A stretch of 64,000 bases of DNA. Origin: Capitulum mitella. Its lineage: Eukaryota > Arthropoda > Thecostraca > Pollicipedomorpha > Pollicipedidae. The notes beneath the pieces are model-generated. The model was not told the origin of the DNA. It saw nothing but the letters and a program-made list of their open reading frames with translations, and made no database searches. The stretch is from contig CP099839.1 of the NCBI GenBank assembly GCA_030062745.1, forward strand, positions 35,683,293 to 35,747,292, given 5' to 3'. Position 1 is the first letter of the stretch; each line of letters starts with the position of its first letter. A program made the translations under genes and the position numbers. Of the stretch, positions 1-11,949 are shown piece after piece.

Positions 1-133
1 AATATAAAAAAGATGAAGTTCTTGACCCAAAGTAAGTTTTACATCAACTGTTTCAGCTCAAGTTATTTCGTTAGAGTGAACCCAATTACACGATTTGATT
101 GCCATAAAACGCAGAAATTACACACATAAATAA

Positions 134-137
<4 letters not shown>

Positions 138-178
<41 letters not shown>
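138..178. repeat. (TA)n microsatellite
   Basis: About 20 TA units preceded by TAAA repeats. Confidence 0.95.
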
Positions 179-180
<2 letters not shown>

Positions 181-219
181 TATAGACAGGTAGACATATG
201 TAGAAATATAATGGTGGTG

Positions 220-527
220 GGGGTGTATCAATGTGCCAAAGGTGTTTTTATTGGGGTCTTTGAATGCAGATTTCATGCAAATTGACAAGCTGCAAAACAA
301 ATTCGGACCAGGTCACAAGACAGTTGACCATGACATTTTGATGGCCCTGACCTTTACTGACCCTGATATATGTAAGCGTATCAATCTGCGCATACGTGTT
401 TTCATTGGGGTTTCTGAATGGATATTTCATAGAAATCGGGATGTTACAAAGCAAATCTGGATCAGGTCACAAGCTGGATGACCTTGACCCTTACTGGCCA
501 TGGCTATGGTCTTGGTACATCCATCAC
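220..527. repeat. 154-bp tandem duplication (two units)
   Basis: GTATCAATGTGCC ... ATTGGGGTCTTTGAATG near 223 recurs as GTATCAATCTGCG ... ATTGGGGTTTCTGAATG near 377, followed in both by a CCAGGTCACAAG/TCAGGTCACAAG segment. Confidence 0.7.
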
Positions 528-1092
528 TTATGGCCGAATGATGTTGGCCGATTATGTTCTCTCGCGTAGAACGCTAATCCTTTCGCAAAGTCCCCATTTG
601 TCGGCGACAACCGTTATTTTTGTTATGTTTGTTTCACTTTAAATGCCTCAAACTTCAAACAATGCCGGCCAATTTTCGATCTTTTTGCGTCAATCGATGA
701 GTTTTTCAACTACCACAAATGTCACAAAGTAGCAGTGACCAGCTCCGATCCCTTCTCGAGATTTTCAAGAAAAACAGGTGGGAAACACGAAGGTGGTCCC
801 GCCCTTCCACTGCCCATTATTACACTTCCCTGAAAGAAAAAGGTGAACGTATCCAATGACAAGAAACTCTGACTCACATTATGTATGAATCTTACTAGTT
901 ATGTTCAAGACACCATGAACAAAACAAAATGGGTGGGTGACGGAAAAACTGCCGGTCTGCTAGGCTACTCTCAGATAATCCCTTATGCCAATTACGCGCT
1001 ACGTTTTTACACAAAATATGACAAATGACAGAGACATAAAACACAATACTTGAAGTGCAAAAGCTGAGTACGAATTGTGTCACTTGTCAGAG

Positions 1093-1188
1093 ATGGCTGA
1101 CGAAATCGAAACCAAGTTTTGGTCGCATGAAAACCAAGCCCGTTTACGTGGGGATACGAAACGGCCGAAAATTACCACGATACAATAA
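1093..1188 (+). CDS. Possible short ORF or first exon (31 codons)
   Basis: A small + strand frame begins in a fair Kozak context (CAGAGATGG) and reads MADEIETKFWSHENQARL to a TAA 31 codons on. The mix of charged residues looks protein-like, but there is no strong donor inside it and no homology that I recognise. The opposite strand is also open over a longer distance. Confidence 0.15.
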   Translation: MADEIETKFWSHENQARLRGDTKRPKITTIQ

Positions 1189-1189
1189 T

Positions 1190-3560
1190 TCATGAGCTTT
1201 CCATGACACTGTTTACGAACAGAATGCCTGATTTGCCCACAAATGCCCTGAAATACCCTAACCCAAAATACCCAGAAACTATTTTTACATTTTACATATT
1301 TCCGAGCCAAAATTTTTACGACCACAATGCCGAAAAACAATGCTTGCGTTCTCCCCCTGGATGTGACTCTGTGTAGAGCCGATCGCCTATCACGCCAGAA
1401 GTCCGGTCCCGATCCCCCGACCTTTAGGCCAACACAGGCGGTAATCAGGAAACCAGATTCAGCAATACCAGCTCGGGGAAACACCAGGCGCCCACACCGC
1501 GCTGCTCCTCGACGCCAACACACCGGCCCTGGTGACGAAAGTCCAGACAGTGGCCGCGTGACACGACAGAAGCACGCAATGGGGGCTGAGCCGGGCCGTT
1601 CAGGCCTCGCCGGACGGACCTCTGGATCCTCCTTCGCCGCGTTCGTGAGAATCTCCAAGATCTCGAGAACGATAAGTGTCACAGAAAAAGCGCAAGCACG
1701 GTTGTAACGGCCTTGACGAAACCAGTAGAAAACATTTAGAATTTTTGCAATAAAGTCAATATTAAGGTTACCCGAGGCCATCTCAGGTCATGTTACGCGA
1801 AACTCCTTCAAGCGGAAAACTTGGATAATCCTGCCTTATCCGTGACTCCAAAACAGTCTGGAGTAAAATCAGGATTTATTTAGCTTTCCCGAGCAGCAAA
1901 TAAGCACATGAAGCGAAAGTTAGTCATTTCAAACAAAGCTGAAAATGAGAGGAAAATGTCGCCGTTTGTACGGGCAGGAGTCACGTTTTCTTTTGCATCG
2001 TACCGCAGCTCAAGTCTGCATTCATCACACTTAAGCCTGATAACGCTAAACGATAAGCCTTAAGCCTGATAACGATAAGCCTCCCGCTTTATGCAATTTA
2101 TGTTCCGAGGCATTTTTCACGTGTCACCTGAGAACCGGGCGGCGGGCGCGGCCACGGCCGTAGTAGCCGAAGCGCTGTATAAAACCCAATCGCGGCCCCC
2201 ACGTAAAAGCCCCATATCTCGTGGGAAGTTATGCTATCGACGGTAAGACTTTGTGCTTTGGGGACTTAAGATAAGAAAGCTTAAATGATGTATGTTTTAC
2301 AGAACGGGATATATGTGTAGATATTTTATGGCCACAATAGTTGTAACTTCACGGAAAACTTTGATTTGGAAACTGTTGATGGTGGAGGCGACAAATTGTG
2401 ACGGGCTGCAATTACAAACACTCAAATCAAGGGCAAGCAAGATTTATGGCATCAGTGGCAAGATGCCATCCATGTGAGCGTGCAGCTTGTTGGAAATGGG
2501 ATCCTCCGTTTGCGGGAAAGTGTACGATTCATTTCTACGGGCCTGACGAGGAAGCAGTTTACTAGGCGTATACAGTTCTGCTGAAACAGGCGATGTAACA
2601 GACAACATAAAAAGAAATGCATGACATTTCGATTTTGACCTCAAACCAACCGCATAACGCGTTGGTTTGCCGCTAGTCTTTAAATGCAGATGTCATGTTT
2701 GGTCAGTGAACACAGTGGCTATGAACATGTTTGCAATGTGGGTCATAGCAATTTGTGCGCCTAACGCACCTCTTCAAGTGCACTTGCTGCATACAGTCCT
2801 GTTACGCACATGATAGTTCATGGAAATTTATGGTGTGCTGTATGTCTTATTGGTCCTTTTGTAAAATTTCTGCGTCCAATGTGTATTTTATTGTTTTTGT
2901 TGGTTCCACGAGCAGAGTTCAGGCGAATGTCTTTGTTCTTTTTTTGTTTTCGGAACGAACAAACGTGGATCCCCTAGCATGCCCGTACCATGGACAACTT
3001 TTTGGCTGTCTGTGAGCTTCACGAGCGATTAGCCATTGTCCAGAAAAGAACTTCTAAAATAACTGACGTGCCAGCTGAGGTTAAACCCACCAGGGACTGA
3101 GCAGCCTCCGTAAACGAGATCGAGTAGAGGAAGGGCAGACGTTTGATGTGGGGGACGTGTTACTTGACTGATTTCCAGTCGCTCTGGGTGCTGTCGCAAT
3201 GGCTGTAAGGACGTTTGCATTGATCGCTTTCTACATGCCTTCCTTGCTAGCGGCGCCGAGAACCTGACGCGCCAGGGCTTTATTGCATTTTGCCGAGCCC
3301 AAATGACGCCGGCTGCGTAAGAACGTGTCAGGGAAGCGACAACTGGGCAGGCCAAGACGCCGCCGAGGCATAATGTCCGATCTGGCCGCGAGACCGCATC
3401 GAAAGCGTGCGGCGCAGCGCACAGTTCTCGCGACGTCAGCAGATCTTTTGTTATAAAGATGATCGGAGCTGCTAAGCTTAGACAGTGTGGCCACGCAAAG
3501 GATCACAGACCCAGAACCGCATGTGCTGGTGGTGGTATAGGCGAGGCTGGGCGAGCGTGT
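1190..3560. other. No gene recognised
   Basis: A - strand frame of 233 codons (1080-1781) spans a GC-rich patch at 1380-1660, but its sequence has no recognisable domain and the + strand is open there too. The rest shows nothing beyond a small direct repeat, TTAAGCCTGATAACG, at about 2030-2068. Confidence 0.4.
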
Positions 3561-3561
3561 A

Positions 3562-3939
3562 GGCAAGTCTGGGATCATCGTCACTCCACGCCACCCAGTC
3601 TTCGGTGCCTCCCGGATGGCGTCACCCTCGATGGGCAGGCCACAGTGAAAGTTACATGCCCGACTAGCGCCAACGTCTTCGGCGGTATCTCTGCGCGGAT
3701 GGCAGTGTGGCAGCCAAGCATGTCGGACAAGTCCAGATGCTCATGCGCACGGCAAACATGTCAGAGGCCTGCTTCTGCGTGGCCGATCCCACGTTTGAAA
3801 CAAACGTTGCAATCACCACTGCTCGTGTCGCGTATGACGCGGTGTACTGTGAGCCACTGACGGAAGCGTGCCAGAGGGTTTGGGAAACGCGCGTGTTCGT
3901 AGTGTTTTACAATGCGTACAGCTCTAGATATGTTTGAAC
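3562..3939 (+). pseudogene. YqaJ-type (lambda exonuclease family) nuclease remnant
   Basis: Three successive + frames together match the core of YqaJ viral-recombinase domains, which are widespread in invertebrate genomes. Frame 1 (from 3562) gives GKSGIIVTPRHPVFGAS. A one-base shift at about 3612 continues PDGVTLDGQATVKV and TCPTSA. A second shift near 3695 continues AAKHVGQVQMLMRTANMSEA and FCVADPTFE, to a stop at about 3937. Active members have PDG followed by ExK in a VEVKCP-like motif (PD-(D/E)XK fold). Here the Asp of PDG remains, but the ExK pair is replaced in VKVTCP, so it would be inactive even without the frameshifts. An in-frame stop lies just upstream. It is probably a decayed mobile-element or host-recombinase copy. 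Confidence 0.6.
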
Positions 3940-4708
3940 AGGCGGCCGGCCGCAGCGCACTCTGGTTACACAGCTGCGGCAAGCTGCCAGCGCTCGGCGC
4001 CGTCGCACAAAGGGTGGTTTTCGTCGTGGCTTAGCTGTTACATATTTTTGGAACATCGATTATACCCTTTTACTATTATTTCCACAAGCGCTGTAGCGTT
4101 GATTATGTTCCCAATATATGTTTTGCTTCTTACACATGACTATATGAAAGGAAGGAAATGAAAATTTTGAGAAGCTTTGAGTTTCGCAAACACTAACTGC
4201 TAGTTCCAAGTCCTCCGCTGAATATTTGCTCTCATAAGCCATCGGTGATGTCACGACCACTCTTTCCTTCCCTCTCAGCCGGCATTCAATCTGAACAAGA
4301 CGTAATCCTCACGTTACCACTGATACTTCAAGGAAATCCACGGGTACCAAACGCACGCTTTATTTATGCCTGAACAATATCAATAATAACATAAAGCATA
4401 CTTACATTGAAAGGTCTTCACAACAATACAGGCATCCCTTGGAGACAGGGTATTCTCGACGGACGGCATCCCACCACTGTTTTCGGACCGCTTGATCACA
4501 TGAGGCGGTCACAGATCTATTTTCGGGAGTGGACCTCCCGATAACGAAACAATGGCGCACTGCACCGCAGAAGACTGTTTCCATTTCCATCACATTTTAC
4601 AACGATGCCGGAACTGTTCCGTACTGCTCTCAATACCTCAAAATACGCCCTTGCGTCGCAAACGTCGCCTCACAACTTGTTAACGTCGTGAGAGCGCAGC
4701 TTAAAGCC

Positions 4709-4793
<85 letters not shown>

Positions 4794-5662
4794 ACCGTGC
4801 AGTCACGGCGGACAGGATAAGTGCTGTCAAGTAAGGAACGCCAAATCCGTCAGTCCGCTATTTTATCACGTGACTTCTTGCCATCCTTAAATCGCACTAT
4901 AGTTCCCTATGGCCATAAAAGTTACTACTGTTTTTCTCAATGACAACCAGTGCTTTGTTCCATCTGTTACATTCTTTCAATGTCATGACTTTGAAGCCCG
5001 TTCATACATTTCGTAACACGCTACGCCATTTTACTTTTTTGAAAGACGGTCCTTTTTTCCAGTCCTCGGGTGACACCAAGCTAAAAAAATACACAAGCTA
5101 TAAAAAGGACGCATCGCAAGTACGCAACGTTTCATGTCTTGCGTCGCTCCGTTTTTTCTTCTCTTTTTTATCTTCACAAAAATGGAGAGTTCTCATGGTC
5201 CCCAGCCCCCCAAGGATTAAAAAACAGCTTCACAAATGAGCCAGTGCCCCACAATTAGTGCAGAGAAGACTGAAGTACATTTTTAATGTATGATTTTAGT
5301 TTCCCCTCCGAGGTAGGGACAAAAAGCCCGATGTTGTGCACGAGACGGCTCCCAAGGTACAAATTAATATAACGGAAGTTTGAAGCAGGCCATTGGAAAA
5401 TAACCAGCTGACAGGCGAAAACTGATACACCTTTCCAGGAAAAACTATGATCAAATATTAGGGAACTCAGATTTCTAGCAGCATCTCTGGCAAACCTGGA
5501 AAAACGGCATATCTAAAGAAAAGAAAGTTTCAACTCATCTAGACAGCGAGGACAGTTTCAAGATGCTAAAAACAAGACGACAGGTCAAGCAAACCCAGAC
5601 GGAAGAGAAAGGAGTGGAACCACAGTACCTCAATGGAGAGTATCCGTGATGCGGCAGGTAGC
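3940..5662. other. No gene recognised
   Basis: Apart from the TA microsatellite nothing is seen. Confidence 0.5.
4710..4785. repeat. (TA)n microsatellite
   Basis: About 38 TA units with one interruption. Confidence 0.95.
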
Positions 5663-5666
5663 TTAA

Positions 5667-6867
5667 CTGTATTCCCGGAGGGCTAGACGGTACGGCCGAT
5701 TCCCGGCGGGGGGGGGGCGGATTCGGCCCCCTCTGAGATCTCGAGAACCACACATCCGATTTTATCACAACAAACGGCGATTGATTCATGACGTTAACTG
5801 CATTTTTATAAAAAAAAATCAACTTTTTCTGGGGGGGCGTGGATACAGGGGGCAAAAAATTCAAAATGGGGAATATTTTTGGACTTCTTATAACTCCGTT
5901 GTTTATGGACCGATTTTGATGACACTGGCATGAATTGAGAAATTATGGATGGAGCTTTTACCACTGGTACAAACATTTGAAATTTTGAGAAAATTCATAG
6001 GCGTTCACAGGGTTTCGAAAACAGGACTAGTTTTTCAACAAATGAATGAGCAAAAAGATTAACAGCACTATTTTGGCTTCGGCTGGCAATGTTGTGCTGA
6101 AGAAGTATAAATTGTATTACAATGTTTGTATAGTGCTAACATAGCCGGTGCCAGGGACATGAAAAAGGGGAAATGCCATGGTTACCTGTTTATAAGACCA
6201 ACTTATGAGCTATGACCTTATATGACCTCCAGTGACCTAAGAGTCATTTGGAATGATCTCGAGTGCATTTAATATCTGAAAACGTTTCCAATCATCTAAA
6301 TCCGCTTTATTTTTGAAATTCCATTTTACGGCTGTTGTGATATAGGGTAAGCGCACCGGCATTTTACGTCATAGCTCCGTGACCCGCCCTGATATCAGGC
6401 TGAAACTCGGTACACAAGTAGAGGGCACCTTTCTACGTCATACATATTCCGGGTTTGGCATTTGAAAGAAAAGGCGCTAAAATTATTAATATAAAACCAA
6501 ATTCTGACTTATGACCTTAACCGGACCTTGTAAAGTGACCTCAGATGTACAAAATTGCATTTGTATGTTGCCCAACTATTTAGCTATACATCCACATAAA
6601 GTTTTAGGTTCTATCTTAAACACGCCATTTTTGGCAGCCATTTTCTTTTACCCTCAACATGGCCAAAAATGGCCTGAGGTAGCTGCCAAAAACGTTGCCT
6701 GGCTCTGTCCCTGAGCAAAACAGAATTACGAAATTCTGTCACAGTACATAGACAGAAAAGGTAGGAAAAGTGACCAAGTTTCGTAAAACTTCGTCAAAAG
6801 CCCTGGAACTGGCAGGCAAAAAAGGCCTGAGGAGAGCGGATTCAGCCATCCCCCTGCCAAGATAGGG
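5667..6867 (+). mobile_element. TTAA element copy 1 (piggyBac-like, non-autonomous, 1.2 kb)
   Basis: The element is flanked on both sides by TTAA (5663-5666 and 6868-6871). It starts CTGTATTCCCGG and ends CCAAGATAGGG, degraded forms of the family's inverted ends (consensus TTAACCCTATTCCCGG and its complement). TTAA duplication and CCCT termini are the hallmark of piggyBac elements. There is no transposase frame. The interior carries GAGATCTCGAGAAC near the left end and several TGACCT half-sites in the middle. Confidence 0.75.
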
Positions 6868-6871
6868 TTAA

Positions 6872-8530
6872 GAAAGGACAGGTCCCGTCAACCGAAACAA
6901 GCAGGCTCTGGGGCACCCGGAGAGAAAGGGAAGTCCCTGGGGACCAGAACAGAGAGCAGCCGACAGTACAAGTCCTGCTGGGAGGGAAAGCGAACAGCCT
7001 AAATATACCAGTCCTGAAAGGGCAGCTTCCGGGTGCCAGGAGAGACAGCAGCTCCACTGCACCGGTACAAGAGCGGCTACAGCGCTTCCGGGCTGAGAGC
7101 TAACTCGGCACGGGCCGGCCGTGGCGTACCTGGACAGAGGCGGCACCTCCAGCGGAAATCGGCAGCAGCCGGCGCGGCCGGAGGAGCTCTGCTCGCTCAT
7201 CAGAGGCCGGCCGGCCAGCGCCGTTCGTCCGATCTCCGGCACCCGACGACAGCCACTGGCGCCTGCCGCCCGGCACACATCGACCATAACCTTATCCCGT
7301 ACACGATAACAAAACGGCCGGCGAATCGATGGCGCCTCCCCCGCCGGCGCTCGCCGTCGGCCCGGCGCGGCCCGGCCGGCCGCGGCAGCCCGCCAGACAG
7401 AGGACACGGAGGGACGGGACGGACAGCTCAGGCCACCGAGACACCGGCGAATAAGCCGCCGCACAGCACTCTCAGCCGACTCGTCACGTCAATCATCGTC
7501 AGCAGTCCGCGGCCGACCAGGCTTCGGCCAGCTGTGTCATCTGGGGCTACACCAGCTGGGTCAGCCGCGACAAATCATCTGGGTCATCCAAGGTCAAACT
7601 GCGTGGGACGAGACCAGGCCAGCTGTGTAAGACGGGGTCAGACGAGACCTGGCCAGCTGTGTAAGACGGGGTCAGACGAGGCCAGGCCAGCTGTGTAACA
7701 CAGGGCCAGACGAGACCTGGCCAGCTGTGTAAGACGGGGCCAGACGAGACCTGGCCAGCTGCGTAAGACGGGGTCAGACGAGACCAGGCCAGCTGTGTAA
7801 CACAGGGCCAGACGAGACCTGGCCAGCTGTGTAAGACGGGGCCAGACGAGACCTGGCCAGCTGTGTAAGACGGGGTCAGACGAGACCAGACCAGCTGTGT
7901 AAGACGGGGCCAGACGAGACCTGGCCAGCTGTGTAAGACGGGGTCAGACGAGACCTGGCCAGCTGTGTAAGACGGGGTCAGACGAGCTATGACAGAGAGG
8001 GTTGGACCAGATGAGTCAGCCGGCGTCAGACCGCTACGTCAGAGGGTTCAGACAACTGGGTCAGAGGGCTCCGAGCACCGTGCCAGTCTGAGCCTCGGCC
8101 TTGCCCTCCGTCTCGGGTCAGGTCCACGCCACCTTGTCCCTCCCCCGCTCCGCTCCCGCAGGGCTCTGTCGCTCCGTTTTGGCCACGCCGACGGACTGCT
8201 GAGTGGACCGGGGCCTGCCGTGTCGGCGGCCGGCCAGGGTCGAGCGGCCATTATGCCCTGCGACAGAGCGCCGGCTCCGACGGCAGCTCGGCTGCCGGTG
8301 CCGCTCCGTCCTGGCCGGCCGCAATGGCGCCGGGAGCTGAACTCCATGCAGAGCTGGACAATGTCCCTCCGGTTCAGCGCGTCCCTGTCATGCAGGACAC
8401 GCGGCCACTCTCAAGCGAATAGTGCGTCACATTGTTCGCATGGCCGATCAGACGTACAGGCGGGACTGAGTAGCATCAATACGCACAGGTATCTTCAAAT
8501 GGAGAACAGCAGTCATCAATGCGTCATTCA
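6872..8530. other. GC-rich region around the 34-bp minisatellite
   Basis: Very GC- and CpG-rich sequence with frames up to about 220 codons open on both strands. These frames are low-complexity (Arg, Pro, Ala, Ser) and one runs into the minisatellite, so I do not call a gene. No splice pattern was recognised. Confidence 0.5.
7617..7986. repeat. 34-bp minisatellite, about 11 units
   Basis: The unit begins GGCCAGCTGTGTAAGACGGG and ends GTCAGACGAGACCT, repeated with few changes. Degenerate units precede it from about 7530. There are no spacers, so it is not a CRISPR array. Confidence 0.95.
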
Positions 8531-10008
8531 CTGAGAACGAGGAATGACTAGGCCTCGCATAACGATATTGGACGGACAAAGCCACCCTGTAAGCCTATGC
8601 GTGCAATCTAGAGCACGTGCGTGCAATCTCGAGCACGACAGTGCCCAGCCCCCTTCACCAGTGGTCCTGGTCGCCTGACTGCTGACGACAACATCCGACA
8701 CGCTCGACGGCGTGTATGCCAACGCTAATCGAGCACGTTCGCGACGGCGCTAGGCAACGAGCAGCGGCCATCACCCCCGACGCAACGCCCCCCAACAACA
8801 CCGTCATCAGTTGCGTCATCGAGTTGCCGAGTCGTAAAGGGTGGGCCGATTTACGAACCTCTACGAGGCACTGCCAATTCTGAGCGGACGAAACGTCATC
8901 ATCCAGAAACCGCCATCCATCTGGTGAACGACTGAATGGGAAAGGGTATCGACTTTCCCTGTTCGTTGCAGAGGACCGTCAACGAGAACCACGCTCACCA
9001 TCCTGCGGCCATGTATCTCTTCATTTCGTCCCATAGATGTAGCGTCTCGACCTCCATGCGGTAAAGCTTTGCTGAAGCGCTCAATGGGGCGACAGTTCGC
9101 CTACCGTCACACACCATTTGCCGGACTTGATATACATGTCCGGAGATGTCGACAGAGGAAAGAGGACGACGGAAATGACAGTAGAGGAAGGGCAGGACGA
9201 ACAGCAGGTCCATTCCCAAGTGACAAATCAACCAAAGTGGTAAAGGCCGACGTTTTTCTTTGGATTAAATCGAAAGTTCCCGTTTTGTTCAAACATAGGA
9301 AGATTGTCTCACACCTTTCCAAAATGATGTCAAGTTATTAGCATAATCTTGCTTAAAATGATCTCGACTGGCTAAAAGACTTTCGGTTTGGTTTTGAAAG
9401 AAAACAGCCTACTCTTTCCAAGAGAGGGTGGATTTTGAAAATACGATGTATGCATTCATACTGCTGTCGAAGTTTCGGCTTTGCACCATTCTCCGACGGC
9501 TCTTGGAGATGGCGTAGAGCTAAAATGTGAAGTACAATATTAGTACAGACATTGTACATAAAAACATAGTCTCTCCTGGGGTTTTCTTACAAAGTTTCAT
9601 AATGCTACGGATCCTAACATCCAGCACTTTCATTTGCTCTGGCCAGGGCGTTTGGGTCTGGCTTGGCGGGTTGATTTCTCAGCGTAACCCCCCGATTACT
9701 GGAGTTAATTTGCTTTCATCTCGAAACCTCGTCTAATCGAACCCAGGGTTACTCAAATGGCAGTGAGGTAAGCCCACTGCTTTAGCAGCCCGCCCATGTT
9801 CGGCCATGCGGTGACGCAACTCACTACAAGTTTTTCCTATACTGTAAGGTTTTTAATTTACAACTCAGGCATTACAGCATTGCGACGGACAAGTAAGCCT
9901 CGCACACTTTATCCACTCTATCCAAAGAATAACGAGACGATTCAACGGTAGCGTGTGTCTGCAACGCTCGCCCAAAACTATTAACATGACTGCAGCTTTG
10001 CAGGCCTG
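8531..10008. other. No gene recognised
   Basis: One short direct repeat, GCGTGCAATCTAGAGCACG and a near copy, at about 8599-8637. Otherwise unremarkable. Confidence 0.5.
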
Positions 10009-10440
10009 GTCCTCACAGAGGAGCCGCCGACTTGGAGACAGACGTCACAGATTAGCCATCGACTGGCGGACCGTCCTCACAGATTAGCCAGCAACTAATG
10101 AATCGTCCTCACCGAGGAGCTCATGACTTGGACACAATCCTCACAGACTAGCCATCGACTGGCGGATCGTCCTCACAGATTAGCTGGCAACTGGTGAATT
10201 GTCATCACCGAAGAGCTGACGACTGGTAGATCGTCCTCGCCGAGAAGCCGTCCTCACTGAGGAGCCGGTTTCTGGAGGATCGTCCTGACAGATTCGTCAA
10301 TGACCGGCGGACTGTCATCAAAGAGGAGCCGGCTACTGGGGGGACAGCCACCAGTCCTCACCGGAAGCCGGCGACTGGAGGACTGTCCTCACAGAGAACC
10401 CGATAATTACGGAACGACGTCGCCATCAGCAAGCATCCTC
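10009..10440. repeat. 32-bp degenerate minisatellite, about 13 units
   Basis: Recurrent GTCCTCACAGATTAGC followed by an ACTGGCGGAT-type half. Units are mostly 32 bp with some shorter, and are clearly diverged. Confidence 0.8.
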
Positions 10441-10679
10441 GCTCAGAAAACGCCACTGACCGGCTTCGGCCACATCACACTACAGCCCTGGACCGAGTGA
10501 ATGCTAGTGAGTGGTGTGGTACATGCAGTGCTGACGCGGCTGCCGAACCGTTCCATTTTCAGGGGCACGACAGACTTGACGGAACCAAGGTAAACGTCCT
10601 GCCAGACACTGGATGTGTACACTGCACCCAAACGTGCGAATGCTGGCGTGTGTCTGTATTAATCACAGCCATCCGTTAA

Positions 10680-11207
10680 CCCTATTCCCGGAGGGCTAAA
10701 CGGTATAGTCGATTTCTGGCGGGGGGGGGGGGCGATTCCTCCTCCTCCCGAGATCTCGAGAACTAGGCATCCGATTTCATCGAGACAAAAGGTAATCAAT
10801 TCGCCATGACGTAAACGACATTATTACGAAACAGAGCTTCCAAAATCTTGAAATGGATGGATGTAGGGGGCGGGGCAGAAAATTCAAAATGGGGATGTTT
10901 TTGGACGCGTCATAATTCCACTGTTGACGGATCGATTCTGAGGCAACTGGCATGAATCCAGAGCCGATGGAGAGAATTTCTGCCACTGGGCCACCCATCT
11001 GGAATTTTCAGAAAATTCAGACGTTCACAAGGTTTCGAAAATAAACTGAGAACTTGTTTCAACAACTGAGAAAAAACGAAAAGTCAGAAACGCATTTTGA
11101 GCTTTTGCTGGCCATGTTATACTGAAAAAGTATAAATCATATTACACTGTTTGTAAAATGTTAGCACAGGCGACGCCAGGGACATGAAAAGGGGGGAACT
11201 GTCATGG
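10680..11207 (+). mobile_element. TTAA element copy 2 (left half only)
   Basis: It begins TTAA|CCCTATTCCCGGAGGG at 10676 with an intact left terminus. It matches copies 1 and 3 up to about 11200 and then stops at unrelated sequence. The right half and right inverted end are missing, so it is a deletion or truncation derivative. Confidence 0.7.
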
Positions 11208-11949
11208 TTAAATGAGCTCTGTTCACAACGCACAGCTCGCATTTGGCCACCTAGGTAACTAGTGCACCTGATGCCAGGAATGCCATACCGAGAAATGGAG
11301 AGCGATGATACAGCACTTGATTTTTACAGCTGCGTATAGAAAACGATGGGATTATACACCAATTTAGCTCTTTCCGCACAACGAGCACCGAAAATCTTTC
11401 TTTACCTCTTTTCCCGGCAAACCCTGTCTACTTACGTCTCTGCATAATTCCGCTTACCACCCTCGGCGAATTAAGCACGATTCTGATAAGGAACAGCTGA
11501 TTCCCAGGTGAAACTTCCTTTGCATGATAAACCGATGCCGATAGATGCTACAGTGCCCGCTATTAAGGATACACAATGTATTCAAGCACCATAGCTTGAG
11601 GCTATGATCGGTTGAGTTTATCTAAATGATGTTCTTAGCCAATCCTGACAATAGTTTGCGTTCACCACGAGCGCCAAGAAAAGATCTGCTCCTCTGGCGC
11701 AAATCATGGCCAATCTGGAAAAGTTGGAATATTGTATCGTATTTGGAATGTTGCAAGCAAAAATATTAAAGATTCGGCTGGTACGACATTTTCAATAAAT
11801 CTTTTCCAAAGTATGCTTTTTGTCAAACCTTGTATTACAATTTCATTTACTTTCATTCCATTGTACAGCCATATTTGGGAAGAGTCCCGCAGGACCTAAA
11901 ACAACGATCAAATGCTACCTTGGTGGCCAACTTTGTGCGTTGTGAAAAT

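Noticed and set aside
1080-1781. 233-codon - strand frame
   Set aside because: GC-rich patch open on both strands, no recognisable domain, no supporting splice pattern.
6868-7698. Overlapping frames of ~200 codons on both strands
   Set aside because: Low-complexity Arg/Pro/Ala/Ser content in GC-rich DNA, with one running into the 34-bp minisatellite. Stop codons are simply rare there.
7617-7986. CRISPR-like regular repeat
   Set aside because: Units abut with no unique spacers and the genome is eukaryotic.
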